Position numbers and translations under genes: made by a program. A stretch of 64,000 nt of DNA from Pseudomonas fluorescens (lineage in GTDB: Bacteria; Pseudomonadota; Gammaproteobacteria; Pseudomonadales; Pseudomonadaceae): NCBI RefSeq assembly GCF_001648775.1, contig NZ_LVEJ01000002.1, positions 62,001-126,000 of the forward strand. The letters run 5' to 3'. Below, in pieces: positions 32,775 through 43,119 of this stretch. The notes beneath the pieces were generated by a model. It was not told where the DNA came from. It saw only the letters and a program-made list of their open reading frames with translations, and did no database searches. The number at the start of each line of letters is the position of its first letter. The first letter of the stretch is position 1.

Positions 32775-33323
32775 ATGAATTATCTAATCGACAGGTCTGG
32801 TGCCTTGATAGGCCCGGTAGAGTTTCCGGTTATTCCCGGATTCGGAACCCAGTTACCAGGTAATGCGGTTGAGCTTGATACTGAGCTACCGCCAGCCAGC
32901 GAAGGGCAAGCGTGGGGCTGGACCGATGAAGGGCCGCAGGAGCTGCCTGACCAAAGAGGCACGGTATATAAGATCGATTCAGGGGAATCGCAGGAGTGGG
33001 TGCTACTGGGGGAGCTGCCGTCTGGCATAACTACTCAGCCTAAGCCTGGTCGGTACTATGTGTGGCTGGAGGACGCGTGGAGGCTGGATAAGAGCGCCGA
33101 GCTTGAGGGCGTGACGAAAGACGCCCAAGCAAAGCGCTCAGCGCTCATGGCATATGCTGGAAGCCAGATAGCGCCGCTGCAGGATGCGGTAGACCTGAAG
33201 CTGGCCACTGATGTCGAGAAGGCCCTCTACGACGCTTGGCGGCTCTACCGCGTGCTACTCAACCGTGTAGAACAGCAAGAAGGATTCCCAAGCGACATTA
33301 ATTGGCCGGTTCAGCCTGGTTGA
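32775..33323 (+). CDS. tail fibre assembly chaperone
   Basis: The protein has 182 residues. The C-terminal half (AQAKRSALMAYAGSQIAPLQDAVDLKLAT, YDAWRLYRVLLNRVEQQEGFP, INWPVQP) is the Caudo_TAP/tail fibre assembly family. The N-terminal half is beta-rich and variable. It follows the fibre gene directly and is the last gene of the prophage. Confidence 0.93.
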   Translation: MNYLIDRSGALIGPVEFPVIPGFGTQLPGNAVELDTELPPASEGQAWGWTDEGPQELPDQRGTVYKIDSGESQEWVLLGELPSGITTQPKPGRYYVWLEDAWRLDKSAELEGVTKDAQAKRSALMAYAGSQIAPLQDAVDLKLATDVEKALYDAWRLYRVLLNRVEQQEGFPSDINWPVQPG

Positions 33324-33449
33324 GCAAATGCGGCGGTGCCAATCACGCCGTAACGCGGTGCCAAATCCGGCGCGCGCTTACACGGTGCTGACAATTTTGA
33401 AGAGGAAGCAAGCGTGAGAAATGGAGAAGTCACGCAAATGTCACGCGCA
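33324..33449. repeat. prophage right end (attR region) with direct repeats
   Basis: No gene follows the fibre chaperone. GCGGTGCCAA occurs at 33333-33342 and 33355-33364, with a shorter CGGTGC at 33383-33388. GTCACGC occurs at 33429-33435 and 33440-33446, eleven bases apart. Repeats near the end are expected for transposase binding sites. The terminal CA is placed at 33448-33449, just before the host terminator; the exact end cannot be fixed because the left end is not visible. Confidence 0.5.
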
Positions 33450-33450
33450 T

Positions 33451-33480
33451 GAAAAAGGCCAATGCTGTGAACATTGGCCT
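33451..33480 (-). terminator. terminator of the tRNA-Pro transcript
   Basis: On the minus strand AGGCCAATG (33480-33472) pairs with CATTGGCCT (33464-33456) and is followed by TTTTTC. It lies downstream of tRNA-Pro and marks the host side of the prophage junction. Confidence 0.9.
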
Positions 33481-33496
33481 AAGTCATTGAAAAATA

Positions 33497-33573
33497 TGGT
33501 CGGGACGGAGTGATTCGAACACTCGACCCCTAGCACCCCATGCTAGTGCGCTACCGGACTGCGCTACGCCCCG
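33497..33573 (-). tRNA. tRNA-Pro(GGG)
   Basis: The 77-base gene folds into a full cloverleaf on the minus strand. The acceptor stem is CGGGGCG/CGTCCCG, the anticodon stem CTAGC/GCTAG with loop ATGGGGT (anticodon GGG), the T-arm contains GTTCGAATC and CCA is encoded. It closes the thrS to ihfA operon region as in other pseudomonads. The prophage lies 3' of it and does not disrupt it. Confidence 0.97.
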
Positions 33574-33661
33574 ACTGGTGTTGCAACCGTTCTTCACCTC
33601 GAAGAACGCTCAAGAATATAGCGCAAGCGTTTGAAAACTGGAAGTATTCAAACGCTGCTTT

Positions 33662-34018
33662 TTATTTCTTGAGAACCACCAGCACATCTTCCAATTCGGC
33701 AATCATCTGCCGAATCATCTGCTTGTATTGGGTCGTGTCGTCTTTGGCTTCATCGCCGGACAAACGCAAGCGCGCACCGCCGATGGTGAAACCCTGATCG
33801 TAAAGGAGCGCGCGGATCTGCCGGATCATCAGCACGTCCTGGCGCTGATAATACCGGCGGTTTCCGCGGCGTTTGACGGGGTTGAGCTGAGGAAACTCCT
33901 GCTCCCAGTAGCGCAGCACGTGTGGCTTTACGGCACACAGCTCGCTGACTTCACCGATGGTGAAGTAGCGTTTGCCCGGGATGACGGGTAGTTCGTCGTT
34001 ATGACTTGGTTCCAGCAT
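33662..34018 (-). CDS. MerR-family transcriptional regulator next to ihfA
   Basis: The protein has 118 residues. The MerR HTH is clear: [25 protein letters not shown], with the wing [13 protein letters not shown]. The C-terminal part is a short helix without the Cys pattern of metal sensors, so the effector is unknown. This conserved gene always follows ihfA in Pseudomonas. ATG 34018 lies inside the end of ihfA, a 20-base overlap that suggests translational coupling. Confidence 0.9.
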   Translation of the reverse strand: MLEPSHNDELPVIPGKRYFTIGEVSELCAVKPHVLRYWEQEFPQLNPVKRRGNRRYYQRQDVLMIRQIRALLYDQGFTIGGARLRLSGDEAKDDTTQYKQMIRQMIAELEDVLVVLKK

Positions 34019-34301
34019 AAGCCTCAACTCGGGCCTTCAACTTCTGCCCTGGACGAAAGGTGACCACACGGCGAGCCGTGATCGGGATTTCTTCCCCCGT
34101 TTTCGGGTTGCGGCCAGGCCGCTGGCGTTTGTCCCGAAGGTCGAAATTGCCGAAACCGGACAATTTGACCTGCTCGTTGTCTTCAAGAGCGTGCCTGATT
34201 TCCTCGAAAAACAGTTCGACCAATTCCTTGGCTTCCCGCTTGTTCAGGCCCAGCTCTTCATACAGACGTTCCGCCATCTCAGCTTTCGTCAAAGCCCCCA
34301 T
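33999..34301 (-). CDS. ihfA: integration host factor alpha subunit
   Basis: The protein has 100 residues of the HU/IHF family, with [25 protein letters not shown] at the N-terminus and the DNA-binding arm [20 protein letters not shown] including the conserved Pro. With IhfB it bends DNA at specific sites and supports recombination, replication and sigma54 promoters. It starts three bases after the pheT stop, as in other gammaproteobacteria. Confidence 0.98.
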   Translation of the reverse strand: MGALTKAEMAERLYEELGLNKREAKELVELFFEEIRHALEDNEQVKLSGFGNFDLRDKRQRPGRNPKTGEEIPITARRVVTFRPGQKLKARVEAYAGTKS

Positions 34302-34304
34302 ACG

Positions 34305-36683
34305 TCACTTCCTTAACGTGGCGTTCAACCTTTGTTCGAGCGAGGTGAGGATATTTTGCGTCGTCGAATTCACCTCATCGTCATTAAGAGTGCGCGATGG
34401 ATGCTGCCAGGTCAAGCCAACTGCAAGGCTTTTTCTATCAGGATCAATACCTTTACCCTGATACACGTCAAACAGCCTGAGATCTGTGAGCCATTCGCCT
34501 GCATTTTCACGGATTACGTCCAGTACGGCCGCAGACGCGACGTCTTTGTGCGCAATCAGTGCAAGGTCACGACGCACTTCAGGAAAGCGCGACAACTCGT
34601 GGAATTTCGGCATTTTACCGAGTGCCACTTCAGCCAGAACCAGCTCGAAAACGAAGACTGGCCGATCCAGACCCAAGGCTTTCGACAATTCCGGGTGAAT
34701 GGCGCCGATGAAACCGACTTCACGCCCTTCACGTTCGATGCGCGCGGTTTGACCCGGGTGCAGCGCCGGGTGCTTGCCCGGTGCGAAAGTGAAGGAATCC
34801 AATGCACCGGCGAAGCCCAGTACCGCTTCCACGTCAGCCTTGACGTCGAAGAAGTCCACGGTATCGCGACCTTGCGCCCAGCCTTCCGGCAGACGGCTAC
34901 CGCAAACCACACCGGACAGCATCGGCTCTTGCTTCAGGCCTTCGAGCTGACCAACGAAGCGCAGACCGCTTTCGAACAGACGCACGCGATCCTGCTGACG
35001 GTTGAGGTTATGCTGCAGCGCCTTGACCAAGCCCGGCCACAGCGACGAACGCATGGCAGCCATGTCGTTGGAGATCGGATTGGCCAGCAACAGCGGCTCG
35101 ACGCCCGGGTTGAACAGTTCGAACTGACGCGGATCGATGAAGCTGTAAGTGATCGCTTCCTGATAACCACGGGCCACCAGCAGGCGACGCAGCTCAGGCA
35201 GATCGCTACGGGCTTCAGCCTTGGCTTGTGGCGCCAGACGCGCTTGCGGGTAACGAACCGGCAGACGGTTGTAGCCGTACAGACGCGCCAGCTCTTCGAT
35301 CAGATCGACTTCCAGGCTGATGTCGAAGCGATGGCTTGGCACTTCTACACGCCACTGCCCTTCACCGTCGGCAGCAATGCCCAGACCCAGGCCGCCGAGC
35401 AAACGCTCAACCTGAGCGGAATCCATTTCCATGCCGAGCATCTGAGTGATGCGCTGAGCACGCAGCGTGATCGGCGCGATCGACGGCAGATGCTGCTCGC
35501 TGACGGTCTCGATGATCGGACCAGCTTCACCGCCAGTGATTTCCAGCAGCAGGCCAGTGGCGCGCTCCATGGCTTCACGGGCCAGTTGCCAGTCGACACC
35601 ACGCTCGTAGCGGTGCGACGCATCGGTGTGCAGGCCATAGGAACGCGCCTTGCCAGCAACAGCGATCTGGTCGAAAAACGCAGACTCAAGGAAAACGTCG
35701 CGAGTGGTTGCGGACACACCGCTGTGCTCGCCACCCATCACGCCGGCAATCGCCAAAGCACGAGTGTGGTCGGCAATTACCAGCGTATCGCTACGCAGGC
35801 TGACTTCCTGACCGTCGAGCAGCACAAGTTTCTCGCCCTCTTCCGCCATGCGCACGCGGATGCCACCATTGATTTCAGCGAGATCGAAGGCGTGCAATGG
35901 CTGACCCAGCTCAAGCATCACGTAGTTGGTGATGTCGACAGCAGCGTCAATGCTGCGCACGTCGGCGCGACGCAGACGCTCAACCATCCACAGCGGGGTT
36001 GGCCTGGACAGGTCAACGTTACGGATAACGCGGCCCAGATAGCGCGGGCATGCCGCTGGGGCCAGCACTTCCACCGAACGCACTTCGTCGTGCGCGGCAG
36101 GAATGGTCATGACCACGGGACGAGTAACAGGCGCGTCGTACAGCGCGCCGACTTCGCGGGCCAGACCGGCCAGGGACAGGCAGTCGCCGCGGTTCGGGGT
36201 CAGATCGACCTCAATGCTGGCATCTTCCAGATCCAGATACACACGGAAGTCTTCGCCCACCGGCGCATCGGCCGGTAGTTCCATCAGACCGTCATTGCCT
36301 TCACCGACCTGCAGCTCAGATTGCGAGCACAACATGCCGTTGGACTCGACGCCGCGCAGCTTGGCTTTCTTGATCTTGAAGTCGCCCGGCAGCTCAGCGC
36401 CAATCATGGCGAACGGAATCTTCAGGCCCGGACGCACGTTTGGCGCACCGCACACGACCTGGAAGGTTTCCGCGCCATTGCTGACCTGGCACACGCGCAA
36501 CTTGTCGGCATCAGGGTGTTGCTCGGTGCTCAGCACCTCGCCCACCACCACGCCACTGAATACGCCGGCGGCCGCGGTCACGCTATCGACCTCAAGACCG
36601 GCCATCGACAGACGAGCAACCAGCTCATCGCGATTTACCTGCGGGCTAACCCAGCCACGCAGCCATTGTTCACTGAATTTCAT
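34305..36683 (-). CDS. pheT: phenylalanyl-tRNA synthetase beta subunit
   Basis: The protein has 792 residues, the usual length. It includes the N-terminal tRNA-binding (EMAP-like) domain at about 40 to 150 (VVVGEVLSTEQHPDADKLRVC), the B3/B4 editing domains, B5, and the C-terminal ferredoxin-like anticodon-binding domain (PKFHELSRFPEVRRDLALI). It forms the alpha2-beta2 enzyme with PheS and clears mis-charged Tyr-tRNA(Phe). It lies 26 bases downstream of pheS. Confidence 0.98.
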   Translation of the reverse strand: MKFSEQWLRGWVSPQVNRDELVARLSMAGLEVDSVTAAAGVFSGVVVGEVLSTEQHPDADKLRVCQVSNGAETFQVVCGAPNVRPGLKIPFAMIGAELPGDFKIKKAKLRGVESNGMLCSQSELQVGEGNDGLMELPADAPVGEDFRVYLDLEDASIEVDLTPNRGDCLSLAGLAREVGALYDAPVTRPVVMTIPAAHDEVRSVEVLAPAACPRYLGRVIRNVDLSRPTPLWMVERLRRADVRSIDAAVDITNYVMLELGQPLHAFDLAEINGGIRVRMAEEGEKLVLLDGQEVSLRSDTLVIADHTRALAIAGVMGGEHSGVSATTRDVFLESAFFDQIAVAGKARSYGLHTDASHRYERGVDWQLAREAMERATGLLLEITGGEAGPIIETVSEQHLPSIAPITLRAQRITQMLGMEMDSAQVERLLGGLGLGIAADGEGQWRVEVPSHRFDISLEVDLIEELARLYGYNRLPVRYPQARLAPQAKAEARSDLPELRRLLVARGYQEAITYSFIDPRQFELFNPGVEPLLLANPISNDMAAMRSSLWPGLVKALQHNLNRQQDRVRLFESGLRFVGQLEGLKQEPMLSGVVCGSRLPEGWAQGRDTVDFFDVKADVEAVLGFAGALDSFTFAPGKHPALHPGQTARIEREGREVGFIGAIHPELSKALGLDRPVFVFELVLAEVALGKMPKFHELSRFPEVRRDLALIAHKDVASAAVLDVIRENAGEWLTDLRLFDVYQGKGIDPDRKSLAVGLTWQHPSRTLNDDEVNSTTQNILTSLEQRLNATLRK

Positions 36684-36709
36684 CCTGCTCTCCTAAGAAT
36701 TCGTTACGA

Positions 36710-37780
<1,071 letters not shown>

Positions 37781-37835
37781 AAGACGTTTACCACCTGGCC
37801 CCACGGAAGTGAGGCCGGGTGATTGTCGGGGGTAC

Positions 37836-38192
37836 TTAAGCCAAGGTGGCTTTAGCTTTCTCGACAATCGCAGCAAACACCGCTTTTTCGTTCACTGCCA
37901 GATCAGCCAGAACCTTACGGTCGATCTCGATGGACGCTTTTTTCAGGCCAGCGATGAAACGGCTGTAGGACAGACCGTTAACACGAGCACCAGCGTTGAT
38001 ACGAGCGATCCACAGAGCGCGGAACTGACGTTTTTTCTGACGACGGTCACGGTAGGCGTATTGGCCTGCCTTGATTACCGCTTGCTTGGCAACACGGAAT
38101 ACGCGGGAGCGTGCGCCGTAGTAGCCTTTAGCAAGTTTCAGAATTTTTTTGTGACGCTTACGGGCAATGACGCCACGCTTTACACGAGCCAT
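37836..38192 (-). CDS. rplT: 50S ribosomal protein L20
   Basis: The protein has 118 residues, standard length, starting [28 protein letters not shown] with the basic N-terminal arm that binds 23S rRNA early in assembly. It follows rpmI after a 28-base gap. In related bacteria L20 represses its own operon by binding the mRNA upstream of rpmI; that is known for enterics and only likely here. Confidence 0.99.
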   Translation of the reverse strand: MARVKRGVIARKRHKKILKLAKGYYGARSRVFRVAKQAVIKAGQYAYRDRRQKKRQFRALWIARINAGARVNGLSYSRFIAGLKKASIEIDRKVLADLAVNEKAVFAAIVEKAKATLA

Positions 38193-38220
38193 GAGTTACT
38201 TCCTCTATTCTTGACTAAAA

Positions 38221-38415
38221 TTAACGAAGGCGCAGCATGCGCTCGACTTTTGCCACGTCAGACGGATGCAGCAAGCTGCTACCGCGCAGTTGACGCTTAC
38301 GCTTGGTCGACATTTTAGTCAGGATGTGGCTCTTGAAAGCGTGCTTGTGCTTGATACCGTTAGCAGTTTTCAGAAACCGCTTAGCAGCACCACTTTTGGT
38401 TTTCATTTTTGGCAT
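38221..38415 (-). CDS. rpmI: 50S ribosomal protein L35
   Basis: The protein has 64 residues, very basic, starting [19 protein letters not shown], with [16 protein letters not shown] in the second half. It lies between infC and rplT in the usual order, 60 bases after the infC stop. Confidence 0.99.
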   Translation of the reverse strand: MPKMKTKSGAAKRFLKTANGIKHKHAFKSHILTKMSTKRKRQLRGSSLLHPSDVAKVERMLRLR

Positions 38416-38475
38416 GTTCGGATACTCCGCATTCAGTTGATAAACATAATCAGAAGGCCTGCCGTGCCCTGTTGA

Positions 38476-39027
38476 TTACTTCTTCTTTTTCGGGGCGATG
38501 ACCATGATCAGCTGGCGTCCTTCCATCTTAGGATGCTGTTCGACCGAACCGTACTCGAGCAGGTCAGCTTCAACCCGCTTGAGGAGTTCCATCCCCAGCT
38601 CCTGGTGGGCCATCTCACGGCCGCGGAATCGCAAGGATACCTTGGCCCTGTCCCCATCACTCAGGAAACGTACCAGGTTGCGCAGTTTTACCTGGTAATC
38701 CCCTTCCTCCGTCCCTGGACGAAACTTGATTTCTTTTACCTGAATCTGCTTCTGGTTCTTCTTCGCCGCGGCAACCTGCTTCTTCTTTTCGAAGATCGAT
38801 TTGCCGTAATCCATCACCCGGCAAACCGGTGGGATTGCGTCTGCGGAGATTTCCACCAGATCAAGCTTTGCTTCTTCAGCAATACGAAGCGCTTCATCAA
38901 TCGAGACGATGCCAATCTGCTCGCCATCAGCGCCAATTAACCGAACCTCGCGTGCCGAGATATTCTCGTTGATCGGGGCTTTCGGTGCAGCTCGTTTATC
39001 TTGTCTCATTTCACGCTTAATAATAAT
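38476..39027 (-). CDS. infC: translation initiation factor IF-3, non-canonical ATT start
   Basis: The protein is 183 residues when started at the first of three consecutive ATT codons (39027-39019). The first ATG, at 39009, would cut six conserved residues (IIKRE before MRQDKR). Domains are the N-terminal [17 protein letters not shown] fold, a Lys-rich linker near 90 and the C-terminal [13 protein letters not shown] domain. An AUU start is a known IF-3 autoregulation device. GGAG at 39033-39030 is the SD; which ATT is used is uncertain. The thrS stop TAA overlaps the first ATT. Confidence 0.95.
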   Translation of the reverse strand: MIIKREMRQDKRAAPKAPINENISAREVRLIGADGEQIGIVSIDEALRIAEEAKLDLVEISADAIPPVCRVMDYGKSIFEKKKQVAAAKKNQKQIQVKEIKFRPGTEEGDYQVKLRNLVRFLSDGDRAKVSLRFRGREMAHQELGMELLKRVEADLLEYGSVEQHPKMEGRQLIMVIAPKKKK

Positions 39028-40949
39028 TACTCCGAATCTGGGCGACCACGCCGGGAAACCGCTTGCGCGAGAAACTCAGCGAACTGGGCGACGGGCATCG
39101 AGCCCAGGTCAGCACCTTCACGAGTACGCACAGCGACAGTCTGCATCTCGACTTCCTTATCTCCGATAACCAAAAGATAAGGAACCTTGAGCAAAGTATG
39201 CTCGCGGATTTTAAAGCCGATCTTTTCATTTCTCAAGTCGGACTTGGCACGAAATCCGCTTTCGTTGAGAGTTTTTTCAACTTCTGCAACAAAATCTGCC
39301 TGTTTATCAGTGATATTCATGATCACCGCCTGGGTTGGCGCGAGCCAAGCAGGGAACGCACCTTCGTAGTGCTCGATCAGAATCCCGACGAATCGCTCGA
39401 AGGAACCAAGGATCGCACGGTGCAACATCACTGGGTGTTTGCGGCTGTTGTCTTCGGAGACGTATTCAGCGCCCAAACGGACAGGCAGGTTAAAATCGAG
39501 CTGCAAGGTACCACATTGCCAGACGCGACCGAGGCAATCTTTCAGCGAAAATTCGATCTTCGGACCGTAGAAAGCGCCCTCGCCCGGCTGCAGGTCGTAC
39601 GGCAGGCCCGCAGAATCAAGGGCTGCAGCCAGTGCGGCTTCAGCGCGATCCCACAGCTCATCGGAACCGACGCGTTTTTCCGGACGAGTGGACAACTTCA
39701 TTTCGACATCGGTGAAACCGAAATCGCGATAAACGTCCATGGTCAGCTTGATGAACGCAGCGGATTCAGCCTGCATCTGCTCTTCGGTGCAGAAGATGTG
39801 GGCGTCGTCCTGAGTGAACGCACGCACGCGCATAATGCCGTGCAGCGCACCCGATGGCTCGTTACGGTGGCAGGCACCGAATTCGGCCAGACGCATCGGC
39901 AGCTCGCGGTAGCTCTTCAAGCCTTGGTTGAACACCTGCACGTGGCACGGGCAGTTCATCGGCTTGATGGCGTAGTCGCGGTTTTCCGACTGCGTGGTAA
40001 ACATGTTGTCGGCGTAGTTGGCCCAGTGCCCGGATTTCTCCCACAGGCTGCGGTCAACGACTTGAGGGGTTTTGATCTCAAGGTAGCCGTTGTCGCGCTG
40101 GATCTTGCGCATGTACTGCTCGAGCACCTGGTAAAGAGTCCAGCCGTTCGGGTGCCAAAACACCATGCCCGGCGATTCTTCCTGGGTGTGGAACAGGCCC
40201 AGACGCTTGCCGATCTTGCGGTGATCGCGCTTTTCAGCTTCTTCGATGCGCTGGATGTAAGCCGCCAGCTGCTTCTTGTCTGCCCAAGCGGTGCCGTAAA
40301 CGCGCTGCAATTGCTCGTTCTTGGCGTCGCCGCGCCAGTAGGCGCCCGACAGCTTGGTCAGCTTGAAGGATTTCAGGAAGCGAGTGTTCGGCACGTGCGG
40401 GCCACGGCACATGTCGACGTATTCTTCGTGATAGTACAGACCCATGGCCTGCTCGTTCGGCATGTCCTCGACCAGGCGCAGCTTGTAGTCTTCGCCGCGA
40501 GCCTTGAACACTTCGATCACTTCGGCGCGCGGAGTGACTTTCTTGATCACGTCGTAATCTTTTTCGATCAGCTGCTGCATGCGCTGTTCGATCGCGGCCA
40601 TGTCGTCCGGAGTGAAAGGACGCTCGAAGGCGATGTCGTAATAGAAGCCTTCGTCGATGACCGGCCCGATGACCATTTTCGCGGTCGGGTACAGCTGCTT
40701 GACCGCGTGGCCAACCAGGTGAGCGCAAGAGTGGCGAATGATCTCCAGCCCCTCTTCATCCTTTGGCGTGATGATTTGCAGGGTCGCGTCGCTGCTGATG
40801 ATGTCGCTGGCGTCGACCAGTTGGCCATTGACCTTGCCGGCCAGGGTGGCTTTGGCCAGACCGGCACCAATGGATGCGGCGACCTCGGCTACGGAAACCG
40901 GGTGATCGAATGAACGTTGACTGCCGTCGGGAAGAGTAATAGTTGGCAT
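39027..40949 (-). CDS. thrS: threonyl-tRNA synthetase
   Basis: The protein has 640 residues from ATG 40949, which has AGGAGG just upstream; the longer reading is rejected. It has an N-terminal TGS domain ([18 protein letters not shown]), an editing domain with [11 protein letters not shown], and a class II core. The zinc ligands are in [16 protein letters not shown] and [10 protein letters not shown]. The C-terminal anticodon-binding domain starts near 540. Its stop overlaps the infC start. Confidence 0.98.
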   Translation of the reverse strand: MPTITLPDGSQRSFDHPVSVAEVAASIGAGLAKATLAGKVNGQLVDASDIISSDATLQIITPKDEEGLEIIRHSCAHLVGHAVKQLYPTAKMVIGPVIDEGFYYDIAFERPFTPDDMAAIEQRMQQLIEKDYDVIKKVTPRAEVIEVFKARGEDYKLRLVEDMPNEQAMGLYYHEEYVDMCRGPHVPNTRFLKSFKLTKLSGAYWRGDAKNEQLQRVYGTAWADKKQLAAYIQRIEEAEKRDHRKIGKRLGLFHTQEESPGMVFWHPNGWTLYQVLEQYMRKIQRDNGYLEIKTPQVVDRSLWEKSGHWANYADNMFTTQSENRDYAIKPMNCPCHVQVFNQGLKSYRELPMRLAEFGACHRNEPSGALHGIMRVRAFTQDDAHIFCTEEQMQAESAAFIKLTMDVYRDFGFTDVEMKLSTRPEKRVGSDELWDRAEAALAAALDSAGLPYDLQPGEGAFYGPKIEFSLKDCLGRVWQCGTLQLDFNLPVRLGAEYVSEDNSRKHPVMLHRAILGSFERFVGILIEHYEGAFPAWLAPTQAVIMNITDKQADFVAEVEKTLNESGFRAKSDLRNEKIGFKIREHTLLKVPYLLVIGDKEVEMQTVAVRTREGADLGSMPVAQFAEFLAQAVSRRGRPDSE

Positions 40950-41320
40950 GGCGCCTCCTCTCCTAGTGGTGACCCCTACCAAAGGTCACGTGGGTTGGGA
41001 TGAGCCAGTACAAGATCCGATCCAGGCCATTCAATGACGAACGCCTGCCTTACAGCGGCAGGAGCCTTGCGGCCAACCGGAAAACCGAACCAGAGTGACT
41101 GGGATTCAAATCAGAAATATTCGCACGTTGACCGCACCGGGACTGAAGGTCATCCGGAGCCTGAGAACGCTTGAGCCCGGCATGCTAGCACAGATGAGCG
41201 GTCACTTATGCCTCTGTTTTGCCAGAAGGCAAATCGTCCGTTTTTATGCCAGAGTGCTGAACTTGATGGCCCCTTCAGCCCTCAGATAACAAGACATTGA
41301 CCCACAAGGAGCATCCTCGC
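40950..41320. other. intergenic leader region of thrS
   Basis: No gene is seen in these 371 bases. GTGACC/GGTCAC (40969-40974 and 40984-40989) form a small hairpin just before the thrS ribosome site, and CCTGCC/GGCAGG (41044-41062) a second one further upstream. In E. coli ThrRS represses its own mRNA by binding tRNA-like leader hairpins; whether these act similarly is unknown. The thrS promoter must lie here, but I cannot place it. Confidence 0.4.
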
Positions 41321-41623
41321 ATGCGTCTGAATACCCTGTTCGCCGTAGTCGCCCCCCTCGTTATGCTGCTGCCGCTGAGCGCCCACGCCGATTGGCCAAA
41401 GGGCGAGCGCGAGAAGTACATGGCGCAGTGCACCCAGGCGGCGACTCCGCAAATTGGTGCCGCCGCGGCCAAATCGCACTGCGCTTGTGGCGCTGATGCC
41501 ATCAAGTCCTATCCTGCTGCTGACATTCAAGCGCTGATGGACAACAAGGCCACCCCTGAATTGCAACAGAAAGCGTTGGGCCAAATTGCCAAATGCAAGG
41601 CAAATACCCCGGCTAAAAAGTGA
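41321..41623 (+). CDS. small secreted protein of unknown function
   Basis: The protein has 100 residues with a clear signal peptide (MRLNTLFAVVAPLVMLLPLSAHA, cleaved at about 23). The mature part has CTQAA, HCACGAD and AKCKAN, so four Cys residues that could form disulfides or bind metal. AAGGAG precedes the ATG by nine bases. It resembles small conserved periplasmic proteins of Pseudomonas, with no known role. Confidence 0.8.
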   Translation: MRLNTLFAVVAPLVMLLPLSAHADWPKGEREKYMAQCTQAATPQIGAAAAKSHCACGADAIKSYPAADIQALMDNKATPELQQKALGQIAKCKANTPAKK

Positions 41624-41643
41624 TCAAAAAGGTCTTTTGAGTC

Positions 41644-41683
41644 GGCTCAGCGCCTCTAAAAAGGGCTGAATTTGAGCCTTTTC
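41644..41683 (+). terminator. probable terminator after the secreted protein gene
   Basis: GGCTCA (41644-41649) pairs with TGAGCC (41673-41678), with an inner AGCGCC/GGGCT pairing, followed by TTTTC. The loop is long, so efficiency is uncertain. Confidence 0.5.
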
Positions 41684-41692
41684 GGAGGATTT

Positions 41693-41869
41693 ATGCAGGT
41701 TTTACAGGTTTTTTTATTGTCTTTACGTTCCGCTCAAAGCCTTGTAAACCGGGGCTTTCAGCAGAAACAGGCAGTAAAGAAAACACGACTGATTGGCAAA
41801 CAGCACGTCCGGGGGGCTACCAAAGCGAACATTTCGACTATGATACCCGGGTGTGCCCAGTTGGCCTGA
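41693..41869 (+). CDS. possible small ORF in the cold-shock gene leader
   Basis: A 58-codon frame starts at ATG 41693 behind a strong ribosome site (CGGAGG, six bases upstream) and ends 42 bases before the cold-shock gene. The product is basic and begins with a short hydrophobic stretch (VLQVFLLSL). It has no recognisable family, so it may only be part of the untranslated cold-shock leader. Confidence 0.25.
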   Translation: MQVLQVFLLSLRSAQSLVNRGFQQKQAVKKTRLIGKQHVRGATKANISTMIPGCAQLA

Positions 41870-41911
41870 GCAGCACAGTACTGAAAAATATATGTTTCTT
41901 GGAGATACACC

Positions 41912-42124
41912 ATGTCTAATCGCCAAACCGGCACCGTTAAGTGGTTCAACGATGAAAAAGGCTTCGGCTTCATCACTCCTCAAGGTGGCGGTGACGACCT
42001 GTTCGTACACTTCAAAGCTATCGAATCCGACGGTTTCAAAAGCCTGAAAGAAGGCCAGACCGTCTCCTTCGTGGCTGAGAAAGGCCAAAAGGGTATGCAA
42101 GCTGCACAGGTTCGCCCAGAGTAA
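41912..42124 (+). CDS. CspA-family cold-shock protein
   Basis: The protein has 70 residues forming a single OB-fold that binds single-stranded RNA and DNA. RNP1 is KGFGFI and RNP2 is LFVHF. It acts as an RNA chaperone. A long stretch without certain genes (41624-41911) lies upstream, as is usual for cold-shock mRNAs with structured leaders. TTGGAGA is the ribosome site. Whether it is cold-induced cannot be told from the sequence. Confidence 0.96.
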   Translation: MSNRQTGTVKWFNDEKGFGFITPQGGGDDLFVHFKAIESDGFKSLKEGQTVSFVAEKGQKGMQAAQVRPE

Positions 42125-42140
42125 TTTCTCGGCGCACTAA

Positions 42141-42170
42141 AAAAACCCCGTCCATGTGACGGGGTTTTTT
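42141..42170. terminator. bidirectional terminator
   Basis: CCCCGTC and GACGGGG pair around CATGT, with A-run before and T-run after. It ends both the cold-shock transcript and the converging inhibitor-lipoprotein transcript. Confidence 0.93.
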
Positions 42171-42196
42171 ATGCCTGCAACAAAAGCCTTCGCTGA

Positions 42197-42514
42197 TCAG
42201 CCGCAGTTGACGCGAGTGACCAGCAGATTGTTGTCGGTGTTCAGATTCAGGCGATCAGAGCGGTACTCGAGCGTGATCATGTCGTTTGGCTTGAGGAAGC
42301 GGGCATTCTGTGCCCCGGCTTTGGCACGGGCCTGCTCCAGCAGTTCCGGCGAAGCCTTTTTGCCAATGGCGAATTCCGCTGCCGTCGCTTCGCAGCGGCT
42401 GTGACCGGATTCGGCCGCCACTGGATCCTTTGCCGACTCGCTGGAGGTTGTGCTGCAACCGGCCAGCATGGCAACGGCCATCAGAGCACCCAGTGTCGCG
42501 AACTTCAAAGGCAT
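42197..42514 (-). CDS. I78-type peptidase inhibitor lipoprotein
   Basis: The protein has 105 residues with a lipoprotein signal (MLAGC lipobox, lipidated Cys at about 20). The mature domain matches the I78 inhibitor family: CEATAAEFAIGKKASPELLEQA, then LKPNDMITLEYRSDRLNL and a final Cys. I78 proteins are thought to inhibit serine peptidases in the envelope. Two Cys residues may form a disulfide. Confidence 0.85.
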   Translation of the reverse strand: MPLKFATLGALMAVAMLAGCSTTSSESAKDPVAAESGHSRCEATAAEFAIGKKASPELLEQARAKAGAQNARFLKPNDMITLEYRSDRLNLNTDNNLLVTRVNCG

Positions 42515-42682
42515 GAAGCCTCCTTACTTTCAAATGATTAAGCTGAGATTGTGCGACCGCCAATCCGGCGTTTGGTTTCACGGCGGATGCCATCATCCTG
42601 CCCCACAATCGGAAAAACGCCGAGTTTGCCTGAGCCCTGCCCTGCTCTTCAGCAATCAATCGTGACTGAATATTAACGACAC

Positions 42683-42988
42683 TCAGTAGACGTCGATGTA
42701 GTCGTACGGCGGGTTCGGCCAGTTGTCCTTGAGCGCATTGAAGATCTGCATCACCCAGACTTCATCGCTGGCCGCGACATTGCCCACGTAACCCGAACCC
42801 TTCGCCCAGGTTTCCAGGCGAAACAGCAAACCGTCGATATCCTGCCCGCCCGTCACGCCCGAAGAAATGTAAGCGATACCGCCCTTGGTCACACGCAGCT
42901 GAGTGTGTTCGTCATCACTGGCCGATGCGAGCAACTGGCGCACGGCCTCGAGCGTCAGGCCGTCAGGGGTATTCAAATCGATCTGCAC
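42683..42988 (-). CDS. conserved hypothetical protein
   Basis: The protein has 101 residues, soluble, starting MQIDLNTPDGLTLEAVRQLLASA and ending in PPYDYIDVY. The pattern suggests a small alpha/beta fold. There is no signal peptide. It is monocistronic and divergent from the small gene at 43120. I do not know its function. Confidence 0.75.
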   Translation of the reverse strand: MQIDLNTPDGLTLEAVRQLLASASDDEHTQLRVTKGGIAYISSGVTGGQDIDGLLFRLETWAKGSGYVGNVAASDEVWVMQIFNALKDNWPNPPYDYIDVY

Positions 42989-43119
42989 AACACGATCCTT
43001 GGAAAGCCTTAAAAGACCAAGTGTCGCATAGCACTCCGCTCATGCCTAAGTCGCAGTGCCAAACGCCCGACAAAATGGTTAACTCGAATCTCAGACTTTC
43101 CGACTTTTCGAGCGCTCTC

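Larger units (their letters stand above)
1..33449. mobile_element. Mu-like transposable myophage prophage (left end outside window)
   Basis: The gene order is that of transposable phages: divergent repressor and Ner, MuA-type transposase, MuB-type ATPase, GemA, Mor activator, lysis genes, gp27 to gp38-type head genes, contractile tail genes and tail fibre. The left boundary is not visible because the window opens inside the repressor gene. The right boundary is placed just before the A-run of the tRNA-Pro terminator at 33451, after a CA dinucleotide as expected for Mu-type ends. All structural genes look intact, so the prophage could be functional. Four extra genes interrupt the late operon. 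No mom, gin or invertible tail-fibre segment is seen. Confidence 0.93.

Noticed and set aside
34332..36278. 648-codon open frame on the plus strand
   Set aside because: It is the antisense shadow of pheT; its composition (many His/Arg/Gln) is that of a reversed coding strand and it has no ribosome site.
37781..37835. Phe leader peptide or T-box before pheS
   Set aside because: No short frame with Phe codons and no T-box sequence is found; only the stem-loop is supported.
39063..40913. 616-codon open frame on the plus strand
   Set aside because: Antisense of thrS; no family resemblance.
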